Source: Leptoclinus maculatus (lineage: Eukaryota > Chordata > Actinopteri > Perciformes > Stichaeidae). Taken from it: a DNA stretch of 64,000 nt. A program made the position numbers and the translations under genes. Every line of letters starts with the position of its first letter. The first letter of the stretch is position 1. The stretch is from the NCBI GenBank assembly GCA_032191485.1, contig JAVDOI010000043.1, forward strand, positions 1,213,078 to 1,277,077, read 5' to 3'. Under the pieces are notes generated by a model, which was not told the DNA's origin, searched no databases, and saw only the letters and a program-made list of their open reading frames with translations. Below are positions 55,916-64,000 of the stretch, piece after piece.

Positions 55916-58900
55916 AACAAGCATTCATCAAAGCATTGTTTGCCAAAATGTGCCAATGTAAGAAATACAATGTTAAAGGTTCTCGATAATCTATCGACAG
56001 CAGCAAACAACTATTATCTATGTAAAGATATGGTGGAGTAACGTCTACCTGAGGAGGCTACAGAATGAAGTCACTGTCCGTTTGTGTCTGTTGTAATTTG
56101 GGGTTTTCCGTTCTGTTGACTTAGCCGGGCTGGCCGCATGTGCCTTTTAGTGCATGTGAGCGTCCTTAGCTCCTAGTTGCTGCGTAGCGCCCACCCTCCG
56201 GTTCCACCTCAGGTAAACACTGTTGCTGTCGTTTGCACTGTTAGCGCCGTTAGCTTCTAGCTGCCAGCTTGGTCGTCACCATGTTGAGAGCCGTCTGACT
56301 TTCGAATGTAGCATCTTTGGCAGCTGAGGCCAGAGTATAGAACTTTTGCAGAACAAACCCCTCCCTGGAATTGCAATTGCTCAACAGTAGCTTAGTAACT
56401 GTATCAAACAACAGGCCTGTCAAGCTTCTCATTTGACTTTTGAGGTGTAGCAACAATAACTAAGCAAACAGTCGTTTCTCTCAGACGAAGCACATTTATC
56501 ACGTGTGATTGCTGTTTGTAATGTTTTGGAGATCCGGACACAACCTTTTGTATCACCCCACAACACCGCCTCTCTCCAGACCGTCTGGGCCCTTTGCAGC
56601 TCGCTTGTAGCCATGCCATGTTTGACAGATAAATTGCCTTTTCAGCTCATCCAGCAGGTCATCAATACTGTGACTCAAACAAGACAGTAAACGAGTACAT
56701 GGAGACCCACTCCCCATTCTCCTAATTACAATAATACCCCACAGTGCTGTCATTTCACAAAGCCCGTCATTTGCTGCAACGGTCTGACAGTCTCTCCAAA
56801 ATAAGATATTTGCAGTTGATGATGAATCCATGTGGTGTAGGGCCTATGAGGGTTGATGGGAGAGATGAGCAATCAGGTTTGGCAATTAGACCAAGAGCCA
56901 ACAGGACTCTCTTGACATTAACACAATCAGAGAAACATCATTACACATAATTAGTACGAGTGGATATGAAATAATAAATGGAAGTGAAATGATTTTGATG
57001 AGATGCACAACTGCTGTAGGTCATGCAGACTATACAAATAAACACATAATATGAAGCTTTAGGTATCTTCTGCGAGGACAGACACAAACCAAACAATAAG
57101 TGTTTGGTATGAAAATAAGACACAAGCTGAGGTGCAAAACAGCAACAACTACATGACGACAAATTTACCCAATAAAAGATTAATGGAAAATAACTCACAT
57201 TCATTATACTTCTATCTCTCTGTCAGCTTATAAACTTGTGTAGCAATGTTTGGGAAGAGGAATAATTACTGTAGGATTCCAGACACCCATAAAGACAATC
57301 ATGAAGCACAGCTGCACACTCTCTCCCCGAGTGTTAGAGACTGGAGAATAAAATCCTTTCAAATATACAGCAGAAGATGAAAGCCAGAGAACCAAATACC
57401 TGTGTTGTGTTGGAGGCTTGTGGTTATTTTGTTTGTATTTTGGCGCTAATCCTCTCAGCAATCCCTCACTGTAGGTCTGCAGCATTAGCTCAGCATGCCT
57501 TGAGTATGAGATCAGATATTCAACGGTGCTGAAATTTGCTAAATTCCGACCAGCAAAACCTTCTGAGTAGTAGCAAGCGGCCCATACATAATATTAGAAT
57601 ACAATGCTAATGTATTCTGGCATAAACTAGGATTTCATATTTGGTCAAATGTGTGACTAGGCTGATAAATGTATCACATATTGCATTTATACCTTTGGAT
57701 AATAATTTTGGTGGTTTTGAGAGTCAAAAATGTTACATCCAGGATAGCAAAACCTATTGGTCAGAGAAATGAGCACAGTCTGTTACTGTCCCTCTCTTTT
57801 CTGCTCCCAAATTAACTTCCAAGTCTTCTTTTCTTACGAGCGCAAGCCGTCAGCCTGGTCGTGACTGTCAGAGCTCAGAGTGTAGTCACTGTCATTGTGT
57901 CTGCTGCAGTACACAGGTTATAAATGGACACAAACCCATGGTACAGTTACCACATAAAACTACAGGCAAAAGAAAAAACTAGCAAGATTAAAGCCAGGGA
58001 TGGAAGCACTGAATTACTTTCACTACCAAGTCTATTTTGTGTACATGTTTAAGTCCGGTGTGTTTAAAAATCAGTCATTTTACGTTTTAAGTTGCATCCG
58101 TTACAGAGTGAAAACAATCACATAGAAAGTCGTGATGAACTGCCAGAATGGAACAGAAGAAAGAAGCTGCTGCAGTAACGTTTACTCAGAGTACATTTAA
58201 AGGAGCAATATGTTAAATATTTTCTCTATTAAATTGTAAAATTAACATTATATGTCACCAGAGATTAAGGGCACTTGTTAAATTGAAATATGGGCGTCTC
58301 TGATAATAATGCAACATTCCAGTAAATTCTCCTGAAATTTCAAAGCGGAACACCAGTTTTTTGTTTTGGCCTGTCGCCACTGCCCTTTTCGACAGCACAT
58401 ATGAAACAAACTGGCACAGCTGCAGCCATTAAAACAAGCAAACAAACTGGATCGACAGAGATAGCGTTTGATTTTACGCAACCTAAAATGGCTCAGCATC
58501 TTTCTATACAGCTACCTGACCGGAGTAGTGGTAAAATACGGGTAAATATCGGAGATGCATTTGAGAGATGGAGTTCCCTAATTTTACTACTAACTAATTT
58601 AACACGGCTACTAGTAGGGATACTTTGCTGATTTTCAACCAGCTCTGTGTCATCGCAATGTGTGCAGATGAATGATGCCCCGCCCCCTCCCTGGGTGTCG
58701 CTATCAGCTGGAGCTAGCCGCTCATTTGTCAATGATTAAGTCAGGACATCAGGCGGACTTTTGCTGGCGGATGGGAAGGGAGCTCCAGCTGCTCGCCCCA
58801 CAAGGAAGTTGCCCACACTGCGGTAACACAGAGGAGGCCATTGAGAGAGTTATAAAAACTCCACATGAACTGGTTTATAATTTCCAAATAATGAACACAT

Positions 58901-61310
58901 TGCCAATGTATACATCAATTTACAGTGTTGGACTCGTCATCGCATGTCATTTTTAAAGTATAATGTTACGTTCGTCTTGTGCTTGTGTTGGTTCAATGTC
59001 CTCAACCTGTACTCTTTACATCCCTGATTAACAAACAAATGTTAGCATGAGCTGTGCAAACGCATTCTCACTCCCATGACTAGCGACTCCTGCGAGTCAC
59101 ATGACTAACGACACAAAAGTTTTGCACAGGACACAAGCCGCAGTCTCATGGACGAAAGTCCTGAGTTTGTTTGACCCATCCAACCAAAGCAGACTCTCAT
59201 GCACTTTATACTACGCCACGTGCTCTTATTGTCTGGGGGGGGTTAAAGTCGTTAAAGGGGGCCGCCGTGTCGATCTCCGATGCTAACTAGCACTGACCCA
59301 GCGGTCCTTGAGTTGCTAGTGGGAACTTTTTTTACATAACTTTAGCAAGCTAGCTGTAAAAATGTTATTCACCAAGATTAAACTATATAAAAATGACTCA
59401 ACTTAGCTGGTATTTGTATCTGTCATGTCATTCAAAACATCTTCCATAAAATGAGTAATTATCAGGTCTCAACATTTCTAATTTTGCACTATTTGCGAGG
59501 CAATGAGGTAAAGACTTGAGGTGTTGCAGATCACATTGCTTATACTATGAGTCATATATAGCACTAACCAATTTGTATTTGAGAGCTTGTTGGATTATTC
59601 ACAACAAACCATGCAGTTCTGTAAAAATATTAAATGTCAAAGAAACCCAAAAATGTATTTGAAAATTTAAACCCACCATCTTTGGGTTAGGGTTAACACT
59701 GGAATGGACATTACGCAACTTTAATGGCTAATATTTATTACCGATAATAACATTAATAAAGCTATGTCAGAACCGTGCAGTTTTTCTATTAAATAATGCA
59801 TTGACTTTGGCCAATTACAAAAGAGTATTCTCCATGGCCATGCTACACAATGAGCTTTAATATACAGATACATTTTGCACCCATTTATATCTTTCACATA
59901 TCGAATGAATAACTCACAACCTCTGGAGTATTCTCCATAATCATGGTATATACTGAAGTGTCAGTAGTTCTATGTTATGCGTCTTAATTAATAACAACGA
60001 TCCCTCATGGAAACAGGTCTTTGCACCAATTTATATATTTAGGATATTGAAAACAAACATACACATATAAGTGTTTTTCTTTCCTAAATAATTAACCAAT
60101 TATCCAATTGTATGTTGGTGGGCAAGGTTCATGAGTAATGTTGGTTGGATTAATAGATGTTTTAATTTCTTTTGTATGTGTGCAAAGACTGTAACAATAT
60201 AAATAGAACCTGAAGTTGTGAGTAAAATTATCAAAAGTAGTTCAGCAAGAATGAATCTTCACCTTTGATGAAGACGAGAATATAATCAACCTTTTGCTTC
60301 CTAACATAGATTCCGATGTGTAATTTAATAAAGCAAAGTCTTTGTGAAGTGTTCAAAACTGAAGTCATCTTGACGTGAAGGAAACAGCCAGTATCCCTGG
60401 GATCAGTTTATACGCACTCGGGTGCATTTAGTCTTTTTTTTTAAATATAATGATTTGAGAGCAGGACTAGGCTAATCTTTATGATCTCCATGAAAGGTAT
60501 TTAATTATTCAGTGCTTTTGATCAACTGCCTGATGTCTCTATGGGTGGCAGAAATTAAGCTTTAAAGGGGCACTTCATCAAAAATACATGATCTTTTTTG
60601 AAGTGTTTTAGTGATTTACTCATTTAGAGTGTCTTTAATCTCATACAGAGAATTTGTTGGGCTGTGTAAGAAGTAGCAAGTCAGTAGTCATTGAAAACAG
60701 AATACATTGACTAAATATAATGTATTGTATATTGTATTCCCCTCAACAGGTACTGGTCCAATGAGGAATGTGAAAATAACAGATCTCTGTATTTGTCCTA
60801 TCAGATTTTGATATTTACGCATCAAGTCAACCTGAATCAGAGAGCAGAGTGTGGCCAGTGTTAGCTGTAGTGTTTGTTCATGCATGTGCTGCAATCACAG
60901 TGGGCGTAAATATCAGTGACTCGAGAAAGAATCACCTTGACTCAGACTTATTTGGTATATGTTGGGATGTTATCCAGCAACTGCTGTCTGCACATTTCAA
61001 CTTTTCACTTTGATGAGCTCATAAATCCTTAATGTGATAGTTCAACACATGAAGGTTGATTATTTTCAAATAGTTCTCTCAAATCAAATTCAAAGATGCT
61101 CTCCAAAATGGAACAGATGTTATCCTGGTGTTAGATGCATGTGGTTTGTAGGGGGAAAACAAAATGGCCATTTTATTTCAAGAAAAAGATTGATTCATGT
61201 CAGAACTGTGTTTTCTGCAGATGGTATCAGACTGCACACATTCTTATGGCTGAACATAGTTTGCGATGAAAACATACACACAGGTCTGCACACTATAGCT
61301 CGAATGAAGC
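55916..61310. other. Long upstream flank, mostly unrecognised
   Basis: A TTAAAGGAGCAATATG motif at 58197-58212 resembles a fish MITE end but has no partner. A plus-strand frame at 58401-58631 includes RVNIGDAFERW, a segment I associate loosely with fish transposon proteins. Repeat-like sequence lies at about 59090-59290, and a TTTAAAGGGGCAC motif at 60560-60572. No complete element or gene. Confidence 0.35.
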
Positions 61311-61500
61311 TAGGGTTAGTAATCTTGAGAAACCAGCAAGGGTGCCTTGGATTTAAAAAAATAATCCAACTGAAAAATCCAGCCCATTGTTGTCAACTTT
61401 TTTCCGATGAAAGTAGCTAGCATGACTAGCTCCTAAACTTGCTAACTGTAGAGAGAAACACCCTTGAGGCCTCCCTTCGAAGCCACTGCTAAGTTTGATT
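61311..61500 (+). mobile_element. Truncated copy of the GGGTTGGTAAT MITE
   Basis: Reads 'tagggttagtaatcttgagaaaccagcaagggtg...cagcccattgttgtcaactttttt...agtagctagcatgactagctcctaaa...gaggcctcccttcgaagccactg'. This matches the reverse complement of 10878-11111 in the same order. The far terminal repeat is not found. Confidence 0.65.
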
Positions 61501-61887
61501 CATTGGAATCCAGTAGCCGTCATACCTTCTAAATGGCTAGATGTCGTTAAAACGTATAGGAACAAAAATCTACAATAACCATCCCATGGATGTTCATAAA
61601 AGATTGGAACAACTGAAAAATCTAGAGTCAACGAAGTACACAAATCATAGTGAATGCTAATAATTTCATGTTTAGAAAAAGACCATAATAAGGATCACAG
61701 TGAGTAGGCCAGACACCCCCAGGATAGCATCAACATCAACCAACATCACCTTAACGCAGTGGCGGGCCATCGAGGCCTGCAAAGCCTTCTCTGCTGGCCT
61801 AAACAGAATCACAAAGTTATAGCTATTTTATAATTTCATAATTTTTCTTAAATACACTACATGTATCATAATTTATAAAAATATTTT

Positions 61888-62138
61888 GCAAAGGCTCTCT
61901 CTGTGTGTGTGTGTGTGTGTGTATACTGGGACTGAGCCAACAGCTTCAGGTTCACTACTTCATGCCTGAATAGGTGATGAGAGTGTGTGTGGATGTGTGT
62001 ACAGCTGCATGCAGGAGCATAAGTGTGTGTGTGTATCCTGTTACCAGCCGAGACAGCAAGGCTGGTATTGTTTTCACCGTGTGTGTGTGTGTGTGTGTCA
62101 TTGTGGTAAAATGTTGTCCTGGAGACACCTACTATAGC
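61888..62138 (+). repeat. Duplicated flank unit X, copy 2
   Basis: Near-identical to 48260-48524 apart from shorter GT tracts (61903-61922 and 62079-62098) and a few substitutions. The target duplication next to the hAT reads TATAGCAG here instead of TGTAGCAG, showing that the hAT had already inserted into X before X was copied. Confidence 0.85.
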
Positions 62139-62596
62139 AGCAGTGGTGGGCCGTCAGCAGTTCAAGGCCTTCTCTGCTGGCCTAAACAGAGTCACAAAGT
62201 TATAGCTATTTTATAATTTAATAATTTTTCTGAAATACACTACATGTATTATAATTTATACAAATATTTTCCCATTATCTTATTTTCTCATTGCACAGCT
62301 ACTGTCTTCCTCAGTTGCTCTGCTTCCAGTGCAGCTTGTTTTAAGTAGAGCTTTTATCCAATCAGATTTCACCAGTGGCGGCTGGTGGAAAATGTTCTTG
62401 GTAGGGCTGTGCCACATCCAATCAATTTCAGCAAACATCCCAGAATGATTTAATGCAAACAAATTAAGGTATCAAACGCGCATTACTACTTTGCAGTTAA
62501 ATATTTAACATTTATTCCAACACGAAAAAAAGCAGTAAATAACACTTTCACAAACACGTCAGGACATCTTATTTTAGTCACCCTCACAGGGAGTTC

Positions 62597-62742
62597 AGTA
62601 TAATATAATATATATAACATATAATAATATTCTGTATAATATAATAATATATATATATATATCATATAATATTCTGTATAATATAATAATATATATATCA
62701 TATAATATTCTGTATAATATAATAATATATATGTCATATTCT
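62597..62742. repeat. AT-rich tandem repeat
   Basis: Three to four imperfect copies of an about 50 bp unit built from ATATTCTGTATAATATAATAATATAT and CATATA. Inside the hAT. Confidence 0.85.
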
Positions 62743-63003
62743 GTCCCCGTTGTTTTAAAAAGATAAATAAGTTATTATCATGACGTCATCCAGCTAGTCA
62801 AACCTGTCTGGTGTACAGCTAGTAGAGAAGCTTCATGTACTGCTTCTCTTTCCTGCTAGTCTGCTGTCTGATTGTGAGGTCAGGCTGATCTGGGATCAGC
62901 TCTTTCAGTAGTTTCTCCTCTCAGTTCTCCTCTCAAACGGGTCTTGGAGGAGTAGTGCTCGCGCTGGCGCTCTCCTGTAGAGACTTCTCCTGACGAGAAC
63001 GCG

Positions 63004-63036
63004 CAGCTTGGGGCAGGAAAAAAACTGCCCCAAGCT
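63004..63036. repeat. Hairpin inside the hAT
   Basis: CAGCTTGGGGCAG and CTGCCCCAAGCTG are perfect 13 bp complements separated by GAAAAAAA. Confidence 0.93.
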
Positions 63037-63302
63037 GAATCTATTTGAGGACGCTGATTGGCTGAATTGTATGTCACTCATTTATATCTTTACTCAGCAT
63101 TGGCTAAACTGCTTTATAGACCCGCCTCTTTGGGGCAGTTTTTCCAGCGCCCCAGCCAGCTGAGACGCGCACACACAGAGAGGAAGAGCAGACAGGCAGA
63201 GAGGACAAGCAGGAAAAGCATATATTTACCGCAGATATCATATTTTACACATATTACTGGGTGATTCCATGTTTCAAAAACACAAATATTGACAATTTGT
63301 AT

Positions 63303-63367
63303 AGTTTATTTTTATTTTAAATTTTATTTTTATTTATATTTTTATTTTTATTTTTATTTTTATTTTT
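63303..63367. repeat. (TTTTTA)n-like low-complexity tract
   Basis: Imperfect repeats of TTTTTA/TTTTATTT near the right end of the hAT. Confidence 0.9.
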
Positions 63368-64000
63368 TGTAGCTCTAGGGGGGGCGGCGCCCTAGCGCCC
63401 TCTATGGACCAGCCGCCACTGGATTTCACCTCTGTGTCTCTAGGTAGAAGAGAGGCCCGAGGCCTGCAGACTCACAAGTGAATCCATGTGCAGTTTAAGT
63501 GAATGGGGACGATATTGTTGATTGTCATAGTGTTCAACCAATCAGATCTTTAGTTTGACATGTTGGGCGTATTCTTTGACGTGTCAGAGCCGGCTAGCCG
63601 GCCCACAACTACGTCAGCATTACGTGAAGCTCAGTTTTCAGGAGCAGCTCTGCTGTGGGGTGCAGTGTGTGCTGTGATTGGTCAGTGGGCGAGCACGTGA
63701 CTATTGTGAAACGAAACGTAAGAGTTCAAATTGAAAGATATGGAAGAAATTATGACATTTTTTGCATTTTGGTTGGTGTAGATTATTTATTTTTTTACCT
63801 AGCTTTGTTTCTTAACACTCAATGACTGAAATTGGAGGAGAAACGGATTTGTGAGTTGGGATTTAACTGTGGGATGAAACTCTTTGTCAACAAAGAAAGG
63901 AGGATGTGATCAGCATTTGGTAAGTCAACTGGTTCGTTTTTTTACATCTAATATCTGAATGGCCCTTGATTGTGTAGCAGAATGCGTGTTGCTGCTGTTG

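Larger units (their letters stand above)
62373..63421. mobile_element. Non-autonomous hAT, 1.05 kb, CAGTGGCGGCTGG ends
   Basis: CAGTGGCGGCTGG at 62373 and CCAGCCGCCACTG ending at 63421 are perfect 13 bp inverted repeats. A perfect 8 bp duplication GATTTCAC flanks them (62365-62372 and 63422-63429). Comparison with the uninterrupted copy at 48750-48780 shows the empty site with a single GATTTCAC, which proves the insertion. It carries no transposase; the interior has an AT-rich repeat, a hairpin and a TTTTTA tract. Confidence 0.96.
61757..64000. mobile_element. Nested/composite hAT, right end outside the window
   Basis: A hAT left end CAGTGGCGGGCC starts at 61757 and continues to 61887. At 61888 the sequence switches abruptly to a copy of flank unit X (61888-62138), which is followed by a second copy of the same hAT family from 62139 (CAGTGGTGGGCC), like that at 48525. 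That second copy is interrupted by the hAT at 62373-63421 and resumes at 63422 to beyond the window. If the outer left end pairs with the unseen right end, the whole is a composite transposon carrying 250 bp of captured flank. Confidence 0.7.

Noticed and set aside
58197..58960. Complete MITE starting TTAAAGGAGCAATATG
   Set aside because: No inverted partner end was found to the right; only a fragment can be claimed.
62486..62737. Tyr/Ile-rich minus-strand frame
   Set aside because: Translation of an AT-rich tandem repeat within a hAT.

Overview
This is a teleost fish window, most likely from a spiny-rayed (perciform-type) species. The main evidence is its content of fish-type repeats: hAT, piggyBac-like and DIRS elements, and several dispersed families I know only from teleost genomes. 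There is no bacterial, phage or viral gene organisation.

Only one host coding segment can be supported. It is a first coding exon of dpp10 on the minus strand (35560-35622; 21 codons, then a consensus GTAAGC donor). Its N-terminal sequence closely matches the vertebrate DPP10 isoform that begins MNQTASVSH. The GC-rich sequence just above it (about 35623-35870) looks like its 5' UTR and promoter. Positions 1-35559 are therefore read as the 5' part of a long dpp10 intron 1, and 35870-64000 as upstream flank. I see no dpp10 exon 2 and no other gene.

The rest is a dense mosaic of transposable elements. In the intron: a degraded repeat (about 603-1430), a MITE (2750-3142), a 1.5 kb hAT-like element (8956-10481), a TA-flanked MITE (10878-11111), a nest of hAT pieces (16262-18042), a 659 bp hAT with a broken BED finger (18627-19285), a long fold-back element (about 24127-24662), and four DNA transposons in a row (27219-31800). 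These four are a TTAA-flanked MITE containing a 36 bp satellite, a hAT with a transposase C-terminal remnant, a second TTAA-flanked element, and an 8 bp-TSD element with an intact 196-codon ORF.

Upstream of the exon the main feature is a 6.1 kb DIRS-type tyrosine-recombinase retrotransposon (39554-45687). It has inverted terminal repeats, an internal complementary region, two tandem arrays, and broken gag-like, reverse transcriptase/RNase H and recombinase genes. It is followed by a MITE with a 20 bp satellite (46228-46766), a hAT with a perfect 8 bp TSD (48525-49840), a solo LTR (49973-50349), another hAT with a perfect TSD (50845-52050), and a GGCCCAATCCC-ended MITE (54492-55198).

At the right edge is a nested structure (61757 to beyond 64000). 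A hAT end is followed by a second copy of the DNA that flanks the 48.5 kb hAT, then a second copy of that hAT, which is itself split by another hAT (62373-63421). No tRNA, rRNA or CRISPR feature was found. Boundaries flanked by target-site duplications are exact; other repeat boundaries are approximate.
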